Origin: Nibrella saemangeumensis
GTDB lineage: Bacteria; Bacteroidota; Bacteroidia; Cytophagales; Spirosomataceae
Direction: 5' to 3'
DNA: 64,000 nucleotides
Assembly: GCF_039541915.1 (NCBI RefSeq)
Contig: NZ_BAABHD010000075.1
Location: forward strand, 1 to 64,000
Shown: positions 24,918-33,204 of the stretch, one piece after another
How the letters are laid out: every line of letters begins with the position of its first letter
Position numbering within the stretch: position 1 is the stretch's first letter
Translations under genes and position numbers: made by a program
The notes under the pieces: generated by a model
What the model saw: only the letters and a program-made list of their open reading frames with translations
Databases searched by the model: none
What the model was told of the DNA's origin: nothing

Positions 24918-26153
24918 ATGGCAAAAGAATTTCTAATGCTCATCGCAGGCGCTACCCTAACACTGACGGCCTGCGGCCAAAATCCTACCGCACAAACCGG
25001 TGCTGTTAGCGCAAGTACGGCCAATCTGCCTCCCGTCGAGACAAAAGAACCCAACACGCCGGCCTATAAGCCAGCCTTTGCCGGTCAGACGCGGGTTGCC
25101 GGGGTAAAAACATCGGCCAGCTACGAAGGCAAAGTATTGAGCAACGACCTGAAGAATCCCTGGGGTATCACTAACCTGCCCGATGGACGGCTGCTGATTA
25201 CCGAGAAAGGGGGCACCATGCGGATTGCCACAAAGGATGGTCAGCTAAGCGCTCCGATTACCGGCCTGCCAACGGTTAACGCCAATGGCCAAGGTGGTCT
25301 GCTGGGCGTGCGGGTCGACCCTGCTTTTGCGCAGAACCGGATGGTCTACTGGGTTTTCTCAGAGCCGCTGTCTGACGGTAACCTGACTGCGGTGGCAAAG
25401 GGAAAACTGTCGGCCGACGAAAAGAAGATTGAAGGTGCCACGGTCATTTACCGGGCTACGCCAGCCTACAAGGGTACCCTGCATTATGGTGGACGAATCC
25501 TGTTTGATAAAGATGGAAACCTGTTTATCAGCACCGGCGAGCGGTCTGACCTGGTCACCCGGCCGCAGGCGCAGGATGTCAATTCGGGCCTGGGTAAAGT
25601 CATCCATATTACGACGGATGGAAAGCCGGTTGCCGGAAATCCGTTTATTGGTAAAGAGGGAAGACCCGAAATTTATTCGTATGGGCACCGGAACGTACAG
25701 AGTCTGGCCATTCATCCGGTAACGGGTGACCTGTGGGAAGGTGAGTTCGGTCCACGCGGTGGTGATGAAATCAATCGTGTTCAGCCGGGTAAGAACTATG
25801 GATGGCCTACCATTACCTACGGAATCGAGTATCGGGGCGACAAAATTGGTGCCGCCATTCAGCAGAAAGAGGGAATGGAACAGCCTGTTTATTACTGGGA
25901 CCCGTCGATTTCGCCCAGCGGCATGACCTTTTACACGGCTAACAACATACCGGAATGGAAAAATAACCTGTTTGTGGGTGCCCTCAGCGGTATGCACATT
26001 GCGCGGCTGGTGATTGCCAACAATAAGGTGGTCGGCGAAGAGCGCTTGCTATCAGGTGAGAACCAGCGCTTCCGGGATATTACCCAGGGTAGTGATGGTG
26101 CCTTGTACGCCGTTACCGACCAGGGACGGTTGTATCGGATTGACAAAAAATAA
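24918..26153 (+). CDS. PQQ-dependent aldose sugar dehydrogenase (glucose/sorbosone dehydrogenase family), lipoprotein
   Basis: 411 residues. The N-terminus is a lipoprotein signal (LTLTACGQ, lipid-modified Cys19), followed by a Thr/Pro-rich linker and a six-bladed beta-propeller of the soluble-glucose-dehydrogenase type. Visible landmarks are NPWGITNLPDGRLLITEKGG, GQGGLLGVRVDP, YGGRILFDKDGNLFISTGER, YSYGHRNVQSLA and EFGPRGGDEIN. Such enzymes oxidise aldoses in the periplasm with PQQ; whether this strain makes PQQ cannot be judged here. It is followed by a clear terminator. Confidence 0.9.
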   Translation: MAKEFLMLIAGATLTLTACGQNPTAQTGAVSASTANLPPVETKEPNTPAYKPAFAGQTRVAGVKTSASYEGKVLSNDLKNPWGITNLPDGRLLITEKGGTMRIATKDGQLSAPITGLPTVNANGQGGLLGVRVDPAFAQNRMVYWVFSEPLSDGNLTAVAKGKLSADEKKIEGATVIYRATPAYKGTLHYGGRILFDKDGNLFISTGERSDLVTRPQAQDVNSGLGKVIHITTDGKPVAGNPFIGKEGRPEIYSYGHRNVQSLAIHPVTGDLWEGEFGPRGGDEINRVQPGKNYGWPTITYGIEYRGDKIGAAIQQKEGMEQPVYYWDPSISPSGMTFYTANNIPEWKNNLFVGALSGMHIARLVIANNKVVGEERLLSGENQRFRDITQGSDGALYAVTDQGRLYRIDKK

Positions 26154-26180
26154 GGTATTACCGTCAAGGGTATTACGAGA

Positions 26181-26216
26181 AAAGCCCGTGGCCTATCTGA
26201 CCACGGGCTTTCGCTT
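26181..26216. terminator. Terminator between the sugar dehydrogenase and accC
   Basis: Arms AAAGCCCGTGG (26181-26191) and CCACGGGCTTT (26201-26211) with a 9-nt loop between convergent genes. It is flanked by short T/A-rich runs on both sides and can serve either strand. Confidence 0.8.
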
Positions 26217-26235
26217 TTCCGGAGAGAATTTGAGA

Positions 26236-27579
26236 CTACAAATTCGAGAAGTCAAAATCTTCCAGGAACCGGGTGGTGAAGTCCCCGGATTTGAAGCGTT
26301 CGTCGTCCATCAGTTTAATGTGGAACGGAATGGTGGTTTTTATACCCTCAATGACGAACTCCTGCAAGGCCCGCTTCATCCGCGTAATGACTTCTTCCCG
26401 CGACTGTCCGGAGACAATCAGCTTGGCAATCATGGAGTCATAATTGGGCGGAATGGTGTAGCCGGCGTACACGTGGCTGTCGATGCGTACACCGTGCCCA
26501 CCGGGGATGTGCAGGTTGGTGATTTTACCGGGTGATGGACGGAAGCCGTTGGCCGGGTCTTCGGCGTTGATGCGGCACTCCATCGAATACAGTTTCGGCG
26601 TATAGTTACGGCCCGAGATAGGCACCCCGGCGGCTACCTTAATCTGCTCCTTAATCAGGTCGAAGTCCGTTACCTCTTCGGTAATCGGGTGCTCTACCTG
26701 AATCCGGGTGTTCATCTCCATGAAGTAGAACTTGCCGTACTTGTCGACCAGGAACTCAATCGTACCGGCACCTTCGTATCGAATGGCCTGCGCACCTTTA
26801 ATGGCGGCCTGCCCCATTTGTTCCCGCAATTCGGGTGAGATAATAGGAGAGGGCGTTTCTTCGACGAGTTTCTGGTGCCGGCGCTGAATGGAGCAGTCGC
26901 GCTCCGACAAGTGGCATACCTTACCGTATTGGTCACCCACAATCTGGATTTCAATATGGCGGGGTTCTTCAACAAATTTCTCCAGGTACAGCCCGTCGTT
27001 GCCAAAAGCGGCACCGGCTTCTACGCGGGCATCGTTCCAGGCTTTGTCAAACTCACCCTCGTTGCGGATGATGCGCATCCCGCGGCCACCACCACCGGCG
27101 GTAGCCTTTACAATAACGGGGTAGCCCATTTCTTCGGCCAGCCGCTTGCCCTGTTCAACCGACTCCAGCAGGCCTTCGGAGCCGGGAATTACCGGAACAC
27201 CAGCCACTTTCATGGTTGCTTTGGCCGTAGCCTTATCACCCATGGCGTTAATCTGGTCGGCAGTAGCACCAATGAACTTTATGCCGTAATCGGCGCAGAT
27301 TTGCGAGAACTCGGCATTCTCAGACAGGAAGCCGTAGCCGGGATGGATGGCATCGGCACTGGTTACCTCAGCGGCTGAGATAATGCTGGGTATATTTAAA
27401 TAGGATTGTCGACTTGGGGGAGGTCCAATACAGACCGCTTCGTCGGCAAACCGGACGTGCAGGCTGTCGCGGTCGGCGGTCGAGTAAACGGCTACTGTTT
27501 TGATGCCCATTTCCCGGCAGGTCCGAATGATGCGTAGTGCAATTTCCCCCCGGTTGGCAATAAGTATCTTCTTGAACAT
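26236..27579 (-). CDS. accC: Acetyl-CoA carboxylase, biotin carboxylase subunit
   Basis: 447 residues. ATP-dependent carboxylation of biotin on AccB for malonyl-CoA synthesis. ILIANRGEIALRIIRTCREM opens the ATP-grasp fold. The glycine-rich loop KATAGGGGRGMR, RDCSIQRRHQK and EMNTRIQVEHP with the catalytic Arg are all intact. Its start is one base after the accB stop, so the two are surely cotranscribed. Confidence 0.97.
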   Translation of the reverse strand: MFKKILIANRGEIALRIIRTCREMGIKTVAVYSTADRDSLHVRFADEAVCIGPPPSRQSYLNIPSIISAAEVTSADAIHPGYGFLSENAEFSQICADYGIKFIGATADQINAMGDKATAKATMKVAGVPVIPGSEGLLESVEQGKRLAEEMGYPVIVKATAGGGGRGMRIIRNEGEFDKAWNDARVEAGAAFGNDGLYLEKFVEEPRHIEIQIVGDQYGKVCHLSERDCSIQRRHQKLVEETPSPIISPELREQMGQAAIKGAQAIRYEGAGTIEFLVDKYGKFYFMEMNTRIQVEHPITEEVTDFDLIKEQIKVAAGVPISGRNYTPKLYSMECRINAEDPANGFRPSPGKITNLHIPGGHGVRIDSHVYAGYTIPPNYDSMIAKLIVSGQSREEVITRMKRALQEFVIEGIKTTIPFHIKLMDDERFKSGDFTTRFLEDFDFSNL

Positions 27580-27580
27580 A

Positions 27581-28072
27581 CTAGATGGGTTCTACCAGGA
27601 ACAGCGGTTGGTCATATTCTACCGGTGTGGCATTCTCGACAAGTACCCGCACAATGCGGCCCGAAACTTCTGACTCAATTTCGTTGAAGAGTTTCATGGC
27701 TTCGATGATACAGACCACCTTGCCAGGCTTTACCTCATCGCCCAACTCAACAAGCGACGGTGCATCCGGGCTTCCTGAGCGGTAAAACGTACCAATCATC
27801 GGTGACTTGATGGTGATGTAATTGGAGGTATCTGCCTTCTTTTCCGGAGCCGGAGCGGCCGCTGGGGCAGGAGCCGGAGCGTTTGCAGCGGGAGCAGCAG
27901 GAGCCTGAACAGCGGCAGGAACAGATGCCGGCGCAACTGCCTGATGGGCAGACGGACCACTTGACCCGTAGCGCTTCACGCTGATTTTCAGGTCGGAGGT
28001 TTCAATATTCACCTCATCCAGCCCCGACTGGGCGATGAAATCAATTAGTCGTTGAATGTCTTTGGTATCCAT
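27581..28072 (-). CDS. accB: Acetyl-CoA carboxylase biotin carboxyl carrier protein
   Basis: 163 residues. An N-terminal region is followed by a long Ala/Pro-rich flexible linker (about 45-85) and a C-terminal biotinyl domain. The biotin attachment lysine is in EAMKLFNEIE. It swings biotin between AccC and the carboxyltransferase, whose subunits are not in this window. It is located 16 bp after efp and directly before accC. Confidence 0.97.
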   Translation of the reverse strand: MDTKDIQRLIDFIAQSGLDEVNIETSDLKISVKRYGSSGPSAHQAVAPASVPAAVQAPAAPAANAPAPAPAAAPAPEKKADTSNYITIKSPMIGTFYRSGSPDAPSLVELGDEVKPGKVVCIIEAMKLFNEIESEVSGRIVRVLVENATPVEYDQPLFLVEPI

Positions 28073-28088
28073 AGTTGTTGGAGTATCA

Positions 28089-28652
28089 CTACTTTACTCG
28101 TTCTACGTAATCGTATGTGCGGGTGTCAACGCGAATCTTTTCGCCTTGCTCAATAAAGAGCGGAACCATAATCTTGGCACCTGTTTCTACTTCAACTCGT
28201 TTTTTCGGGCTGTTGGCCGTATCGCCCCGAATGCCTGGCTCGGCATAGGTCACTTCCAGTTCTACGAACGGAGGCAGTTCACAAGTCAGCGGGGTTTCGG
28301 TTTCGGCGTTGATCAGGATCTCTACTTCCTGGCCTTCTTTCATTAGGTCGGCACCTTCAATCAGCTTCTCGTCGAGGTTAATCTGATCGAAGGTCTCGTT
28401 ATCCATAAAGTTGTACCCAGCTTCGTCTTTGTAGAGGTACTGATATTTACGGCGCTCTACGCGTACCGGATAAATTGTTACACCCGAGTTGAAGGTGTTG
28501 TCCAGCACTTTACCAGACGTTAAACTTTTTAGTTTTGTACGGACAAAAGCGGCTCCCTTACCGGGCTTCACATGCTGAAACTCGGTAACCTGGAATAAGT
28601 CGTTGTTGAAGTTAATTACCAATCCATTGCGGATGTCTGCGGTCGTTGCCAT
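28089..28652 (-). CDS. efp: Elongation factor P
   Basis: 187 residues, three OB-like domains. It relieves ribosome stalling at polyproline. The loop that enters the peptidyl-transferase centre reads KPGKGAAFVR, with Lys at the usual tip position. Upstream of it lies a 97-nt gap to fabH containing a REP-like relic (28726-28759). Confidence 0.97.
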   Translation of the reverse strand: MATTADIRNGLVINFNNDLFQVTEFQHVKPGKGAAFVRTKLKSLTSGKVLDNTFNSGVTIYPVRVERRKYQYLYKDEAGYNFMDNETFDQINLDEKLIEGADLMKEGQEVEILINAETETPLTCELPPFVELEVTYAEPGIRGDTANSPKKRVEVETGAKIMVPLFIEQGEKIRVDTRTYDYVERVK

Positions 28653-28725
28653 AACTCAAGTAAAGAAAAATGTATACAAAAAATGAATAAGGATACCGGC
28701 ATGAGTCCGGCAAGTATTCATTACG

Positions 28726-28759
28726 GTCCGTCGCACGGCGGTCCGACGTGCGGGACATT
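28726..28759 (-). repeat. Diverged CCAGCA-family core hairpin, copy D
   Basis: Between fabH and efp. On the minus strand it shares ACGTCGGACCGCC with copy C, but the outer arms are GCACG/CGTGC instead of CCAGCA/TGCTGG. It ends in GGGACATT, as does copy B. Membership in the family is tentative. Confidence 0.4.
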
Positions 28760-28763
28760 CAAA

Positions 28764-29750
28764 TTAAAATGCCCACTTCACATAAACGGCGCCCCACGTA
28801 AAACCGCCCCCAAAGGCCGCCAGCACCAGGTTATCCCCCTTTTTCAACTGCGACTGGTAATCGTAGAGGCAGAGCGGGATGGTGGCCGCGGTGGTATTAC
28901 CGTAATGCTGAATATTCAGCATTACCTTACTGGCATCAATACCCATGCGGTTGGCTGTGGCATCTATAATGCGCTTATTGGCCTGATGCGGCACCAGCCA
29001 CGCTACGTCTTCACCTTTCAGGTTGTTGCGCTCCATGATTTCGGCAGAAACATCGGCCATGTTTTTTACCGCGAACTTGAAGACCGATGGGCCATCCTGG
29101 TAAGCATAGTGCCAGCGCTTCTCGACTGTTTCGTGGGTGGCCGGATAGCGGCTGCCGCCTGCTTTCTGGAACAGATGATGCTGCCCTACTCCGTCTGACC
29201 GCAGAATTGAGTCCAGAACGCCGTAGCCTTCCGTATTGGGCTCCAGCATCACCGCGCCGGCTCCATCGCCGAATAACACACACGTTGTCCGGTCTGTATA
29301 ATCGACAATGGCCGACATTTTATCCGCACCAACTACAATTACTTTCTGGTACTTTCCCGTTTCGATAAACTGGGTGCCAATAGTTAGAGCGTACACAAAG
29401 CCCGAACAGGCAGCCTGAATATCGAAACTTCCTACATTGCGAATACCCACCATGTCGCAAATCAGGTTGGCCGTGGCCGGAAATACAAAATCGGGGGTAG
29501 TGGTGGCGCAAATAACCAAATCTACTTCTTCCGGTTTGGTATTCGTTTTTTCGAGCAGGCCCTCAACCGCCTTTGCGGCCATGTGCGAGGTACCCATTCC
29601 TTCTCCTTTCAGAATCCGGCGCTCTTTAATGCCCGTCCGGGTGATAATCCATTCGTCGTTGGTTTCCACCATGCGCTCCAACTCAGCGTTTGTCAGCACA
29701 TAGTCCGGTACATGAGCGTGAATTCCGGTAATCGCAGCTCTGGTGGTCAT
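28764..29750 (-). CDS. fabH: Beta-ketoacyl-ACP synthase III
   Basis: 328 residues from ATG29750 (beginning MTTRAAITG; a longer ATG29771 start is less likely). It condenses acyl-CoA with malonyl-ACP to start fatty-acid synthesis. The catalytic Cys is in DIQAACSGFVYAL, the His in WLVPHQANKRI and the Asn in QHYGNTTAATIP. It is placed after plsX as in many bacteria, with a terminator-like hairpin between them. Confidence 0.96.
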   Translation of the reverse strand: MTTRAAITGIHAHVPDYVLTNAELERMVETNDEWIITRTGIKERRILKGEGMGTSHMAAKAVEGLLEKTNTKPEEVDLVICATTTPDFVFPATANLICDMVGIRNVGSFDIQAACSGFVYALTIGTQFIETGKYQKVIVVGADKMSAIVDYTDRTTCVLFGDGAGAVMLEPNTEGYGVLDSILRSDGVGQHHLFQKAGGSRYPATHETVEKRWHYAYQDGPSVFKFAVKNMADVSAEIMERNNLKGEDVAWLVPHQANKRIIDATANRMGIDASKVMLNIQHYGNTTAATIPLCLYDYQSQLKKGDNLVLAAFGGGFTWGAVYVKWAF

Positions 29751-29773
29751 GTTTCGGGGGTACGTATTCACAT

Positions 29774-29805
29774 AAAAAAAGCCCGGCTCAATTAGCTGAG
29801 GGCTT
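29774..29805 (-). terminator. Terminator-like hairpin between plsX and fabH
   Basis: Read on the minus strand, AAGCCC ... GGGCTT with an inner CAG/CTAATTGAG stem is followed by seven T residues. The left arm overlaps the last codons of plsX. It lies within an otherwise tightly packed same-strand cluster. Confidence 0.65.
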
Positions 29806-30742
29806 GTGCAATCTTCGTGTAAGCGTCTGACTCGACCTGTCGGATGGCCAGATTGATCATATTTTTGATGGCAAGGGCTGATGAGATACCGTGCGCAATA
29901 ATTACGTTACCATTTACGCCAATAATGGGGCTGCCGCCTACCGCTTCGTAGTTGGTTTTATCAATAAACTCATCCCGAATGCCTCGTTCCTGCATCAACG
30001 AGTATAGCGATTCACCGAACTTAAAGACGATATTACCAACAAAGCCATCGGTCACAATCACATCGGCAGCATTCACAAACAGATCACCGCCTTCGATATT
30101 GCCGACAAAGTTGATTTTACGGCTGTCTTTCATCAACTGGTAAGCAGCCTGGGCAATCAGAGAACCTTTCTGCTCTTCGGTGCCGATATTCATCAGCGCC
30201 ACTCGTGGCTTGTCAATACCGAGGGTATACTGGGCATAAATGGAACCGATTTCACCAAACTGAGCCAGCATTTCGGGCTTGCAATCCGCGTTGGCACCAA
30301 TGTCGAGCATCACGGCATAGCCACCGGCTTTCTGCGGGACAAATCCCGCAATGCAGGGCCGCATAATGCCTTCGATGGCCTTAATACTGAACAGGGCACC
30401 TACGTGCATAGCGCCCGTGTTGCCGGCGGAGCAGAACGCGTCGACCTGCTTCTCCTTTAAAAGCTTAAACCCAACTCCGATGCTGGAATTGGGTTTCTGG
30501 GAGAGGGCTTTCGTCGGATGCTCGCCCATCTCAATGACATCATCAGCGTTGACTACCTCAATAGCATCTACTGACGTACTCGACGCTGACGCGTGTTTCT
30601 GTATTAACTGGTCTACTACGGCTTGCTTCCCTACCAATACAATCTTCACATTTTCCGGCAATCCGGCAGCGGCCATTACTACTCCTTCCACGATAGCTTC
30701 AGGAGCGAAATCGCCACCCATAGCGTCTACTGCAATTCTCAT
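29792..30742 (-). CDS. plsX: Phosphate acyltransferase PlsX
   Basis: 316 residues from ATG30742 (beginning MRIAVDAMGGDFAPE). The 28-residue longer frame upstream has no family similarity. It makes acyl-phosphate from acyl-ACP for phospholipid synthesis. CSAGNTGAMHVGA and DIGANADCKPEML are characteristic. It belongs to the yceD-rpmF-plsX-fabH arrangement conserved across bacteria. Confidence 0.96.
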   Translation of the reverse strand: MRIAVDAMGGDFAPEAIVEGVVMAAAGLPENVKIVLVGKQAVVDQLIQKHASASSTSVDAIEVVNADDVIEMGEHPTKALSQKPNSSIGVGFKLLKEKQVDAFCSAGNTGAMHVGALFSIKAIEGIMRPCIAGFVPQKAGGYAVMLDIGANADCKPEMLAQFGEIGSIYAQYTLGIDKPRVALMNIGTEEQKGSLIAQAAYQLMKDSRKINFVGNIEGGDLFVNAADVIVTDGFVGNIVFKFGESLYSLMQERGIRDEFIDKTNYEAVGGSPIIGVNGNVIIAHGISSALAIKNMINLAIRQVESDAYTKIAQALS

Positions 30743-30891
30743 CGACAATTCGGTCAAAAACGCAATTCTGAAAAATCGTGTAAAAATAGACAGGTGACCG
30801 GCAATAAAAAAGTATTCCGCGTTCATCTTTCGGTCAGACTCCTGCGAAATACTTTTTAATCAGAGCCCGGCCAGGGGGCTATTAGCCTGCC

Positions 30892-31086
30892 TTATACAGT
30901 CGGAGCGTAGTTCTCAACAACCATCTTGCCTTTGTAAAAGAGGTTACCCTCAAATACGTGAGCGTGGTGGCGCTGATGCACTTCACCCGTTGTTGCATCG
31001 GTCGAGAGTGTTACGGCCGTTGCTTTATAATGCGTTCTACGCTTATCACGCCGGGTTTTCGAGTGTCTGCGTTTGGGATGTGCCAT
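30892..31086 (-). CDS. rpmF: 50S ribosomal protein L32
   Basis: 64 residues, beginning MAHPKRRHSKTRRDKRRTHY, the standard basic L32 N-terminus. The zinc-binding cysteines found in some L32 proteins are absent, so this is the Cys-free form. It lies between yceD and plsX as usual. A CAGTNNN heptad repeat (31097-31124) fills the gap upstream of its start. Confidence 0.97.
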   Translation of the reverse strand: MAHPKRRHSKTRRDKRRTHYKATAVTLSTDATTGEVHQRHHAHVFEGNLFYKGKMVVENYAPTV

Positions 31087-31096
31087 CTTGTATTAT

Positions 31097-31124
31097 CAGT
31101 TTGCAGTTTACAGTATTCAGTTAT
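31097..31124 (+). repeat. CAGTNNN heptad tandem repeat
   Basis: CAGTTTG-CAGTTTA-CAGTATT-CAGTTAT: four consecutive seven-base units with invariant CAGT and variable A/T/G trinucleotides, between yceD and rpmF. The same pattern recurs at 11218-11238 and 13366-13389. Confidence 0.65.
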
Positions 31125-31169
31125 TAATCAGAACCTGAGCGTTTCGTACGGTAGGTACCACTCAGGTAT

Positions 31170-31715
31170 TTAGTTGTTGTTCAATTTTCGCAACGCTTCC
31201 CAGCGTGGGTCAATCGGGGCCTGGTCATCATCCGCCTGTTCGGCATCGGAGCGATAAATCAGCTTACCCTCGGTTTCGTCATCTGCCTCCTGTTCTTCTT
31301 CCTCCCGGAAGCGGGGATGCAGTTTCTTCATCGGCAGCGACAAGCCAATGAAGTCGAAGATGTAGCGGGCCACGTTGATAACCGGCGTATTACGCAGAAT
31401 CAGCTCAATCTCGTCGGTCAGTTCTTCGTTATGGTCCGAGAACTTCAGCACATGCTTCTGCCGGATGTCGATAGGCTCGTCGAACGTATCGAGACTCCGG
31501 TCGCAGGTCAGTTCTACCTGGCCTACAATGTGAAAGTTGAGCTGAATCATGGTCTCCGACTTGTCCAGCGTCACGTGTGTTTTGAACGCGCCTTTTTGGA
31601 TAAGTTGCTGGTCCATAGCTTCGAAGAACTTATCGCCCGATTCAAAATCAAACTCGTAGCGCTTGTTCTCCAGCCCGAAGATGTTGATGTCGTATTTACG
31701 TAATTCGGTCTCCAC
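31170..31715 (-). CDS. yceD: YceD family protein (DUF177), 23S rRNA accumulation protein
   Basis: 181 residues. The DUF177 core includes the VELTCDRSLDTFDEPI region, although only one of the usual CxxC cysteines is present, and the C-terminal half is very acidic (FREEEEQEADDETEG). Homologues upstream of rpmF are linked to 23S rRNA accumulation. The PIDPRWEALRKL C-terminus is typical. It is first gene of the yceD-to-accC cluster, with a consensus -7 element 25 bp upstream. Confidence 0.9.
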   Translation of the reverse strand: METELRKYDINIFGLENKRYEFDFESGDKFFEAMDQQLIQKGAFKTHVTLDKSETMIQLNFHIVGQVELTCDRSLDTFDEPIDIRQKHVLKFSDHNEELTDEIELILRNTPVINVARYIFDFIGLSLPMKKLHPRFREEEEQEADDETEGKLIYRSDAEQADDDQAPIDPRWEALRKLNNN

Positions 31716-31740
31716 CTCAGTCCTCCGTAAAATAAGACCG

Positions 31741-31748
31741 CAAAGATA
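31741..31748 (-). promoter_or_regulatory. -7 element TATCTTTG for the yceD-rpmF-plsX-fabH-efp-acc cluster
   Basis: A consensus TAnnTTTG on the minus strand, predicting a start near 31736 and a leader of about 20 nt before yceD. Confidence 0.65.
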
Positions 31749-31853
31749 CGAACCTTTTGTGAATCAAGAAAGAACCGGCTTACATTTCTGTAACTTTGTG
31801 GGGGAAAGGAGTGCGTAGGAAGCAGCGGAAAGACAAATCGTCTTACAGGACGT

Positions 31854-31861
31854 TATCTTTG
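31854..31861 (+). promoter_or_regulatory. -7 element TATCTTTG of the toxin-antitoxin pair
   Basis: A consensus TAnnTTTG ending 14 nt before the antitoxin ATG. It is divergent from the yceD promoter at 31741-31748. Confidence 0.6.
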
Positions 31862-31875
31862 AAAAAAATACTGGT

Positions 31876-32100
31876 ATGACAACGGAAGACCTTAAAGCAG
31901 ATATTCACCAACTCGTAGAACGTATACAGGACCCGCAGTTTCTGAATGCTGTATACACTATTTTGGAGAAGCAAGCAGCCTCTGAGCGTGACTTCTGGAC
32001 CGCCCTTACTCCGGAACAGCAGGCTGGCATTGAGGAAGGTATAAAGGATGCCGAGGCTGGGCGTGTCCGTACCATGGCAGATGTAATGAGGAAATATTAG
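31876..32100 (+). CDS. Putative type II antitoxin
   Basis: 74 residues, helical and acidic (LTPEQQAGIEEGIKDAEAGR), with the C-terminal MADVMRKY tail seen in antitoxins of ParE/RelE-type modules. Its stop codon is two bases before the toxin start at 32103, the usual arrangement for a coupled module. No clear DNA-binding domain is recognisable, so the call rests mainly on the partner gene and spacing. Confidence 0.72.
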   Translation: MTTEDLKADIHQLVERIQDPQFLNAVYTILEKQAASERDFWTALTPEQQAGIEEGIKDAEAGRVRTMADVMRKY

Positions 32101-32102
32101 TG

Positions 32103-32384
32103 ATGGACGAATATCAGATTATTTTCACCGAAAAAGCAGAAAGAGACCTGGATGGTATAGTTGACTACTTATCACGAACGGTTTCTTCTCGCGTCAAGAC
32201 AGATTTTCTAGCCTTACTTTCTGATAAGCTTGCTAATCTTAGTAGGATGCCTTTCATGTACAGAGCTTCAGCTTCCAAACCTGGTGTAAGAGAATGTGTT
32301 GTCAATCCACAGACAATACTTTATCATCGAGTCGTTGAAAACCGGGTAGAGTTGCTGGCTATCCAGAGTAGTCGACGCGGGTAG
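32103..32384 (+). CDS. Type II toxin, RelE/ParE family
   Basis: 93 residues with the RelE/ParE fold pattern: an N-terminal strand YQIIFTEKAERDLDGIVDYL, a helix pair with LSRMPFMYR, and C-terminal strands VRECVVNPQTILYHRVVENRVELLAI. ParE members target gyrase and RelE members cleave mRNA; the sequence alone does not decide which. GTG32100 is an alternative start overlapping the antitoxin stop. The pair sits alone between the fatty-acid cluster and an isochorismatase gene. Confidence 0.82.
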   Translation: MDEYQIIFTEKAERDLDGIVDYLSRTVSSRVKTDFLALLSDKLANLSRMPFMYRASASKPGVRECVVNPQTILYHRVVENRVELLAIQSSRRG

Positions 32385-32412
32385 CTGGTATAGATAGCTT
32401 TTTATAGTTAAT

Positions 32413-33204
32413 ATGAAAAACGCGCTTCTCATCATTGATACCCAGTACGACTTCTGCCATCCGAACGGTGCCCTCTTTGTGCCGGGAGCGGAACAGGATG
32501 TTGAACGAATGGCCAACCTGATTCGGAAGTATTCGGACAAGATTGACCATATTGTGGTGACGCTGGATACCCACAAACTGCTGGATATTGCACATCCGCT
32601 GTTCTGGCACGACGACCAGGGCAATCACCCCCAGCCGTTTACCCGCATCACCTATGCCGAAGTAGAAGCCGGTACATGGGTTCCCCGCTTTGTCGCCGAA
32701 AAAGCCCGGCAGTATGTACGTGACCTGGAAGCAGACGGACAATTCGAGCACTATATCTGGCCCGAGCACTGTCTGATTGGCTCCAGGGGAGCCGCGCTGC
32801 ACGATACGCTTCTAGAAGCCCTGAAAGATTGGTCACGGCAGCGGGAGTTGGATTATAAAGCCGTACAGAAGGGTGTACACCCGCTCTCTGAGCACTTCGG
32901 TATCTTTCAGGCGCAGGTGCCGGACCCCGCCGTGCTGGAAACGCAACTGAATACCGACCTGATTGCCGACCTGGAGCGTTTTGATAATGTATACCTGATG
33001 GGCGAGGCTAAATCGCATTGCGTGGCAAATAGCCTGAAACAGGTAATGGATTTTGCACCGGGCTTTTTGCCCAAGATAGTTGTCGTGAATGATTGTATGT
33101 CGGACGTAACCGGCCTGGGTCATTTAGCTGACCCTATTTATGCTGCGGCTCGTGAGCGAGGAGTCCGGTTTGCTGAGTCGGAAACGTTGGTTATAGAAAG
33201 TTGA
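32413..33204 (+). CDS. Cysteine hydrolase, isochorismatase/nicotinamidase family
   Basis: 263 residues. Asp in LLIIDTQYDFC and the nucleophile Cys in GEAKSHCVANSL match the Asp-Lys-Cys triad of this family, and a metal-site pattern VTLDTHKLLDIAHPLFW is present. It is longer than typical nicotinamidases (about 210), with an inserted segment near residues 80-110. The substrate could be nicotinamide or another amide. The stop codon is embedded in an eight-base periodic repeat that also contains the next start codon. Confidence 0.82.
   Translation: MKNALLIIDTQYDFCHPNGALFVPGAEQDVERMANLIRKYSDKIDHIVVTLDTHKLLDIAHPLFWHDDQGNHPQPFTRITYAEVEAGTWVPRFVAEKARQYVRDLEADGQFEHYIWPEHCLIGSRGAALHDTLLEALKDWSRQRELDYKAVQKGVHPLSEHFGIFQAQVPDPAVLETQLNTDLIADLERFDNVYLMGEAKSHCVANSLKQVMDFAPGFLPKIVVVNDCMSDVTGLGHLADPIYAAARERGVRFAESETLVIES

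Noticed and set aside
29792..30826. Longer plsX start at 30826
   Set aside because: The added residues have no family similarity, and MRIAVDAMGGDFAPE at 30742 is the standard PlsX N-terminus.
31097..31124. CRISPR-like array from repeated CAGT units
   Set aside because: Units are only seven bases with three variable positions, there are no spacers, and no cas genes are present.
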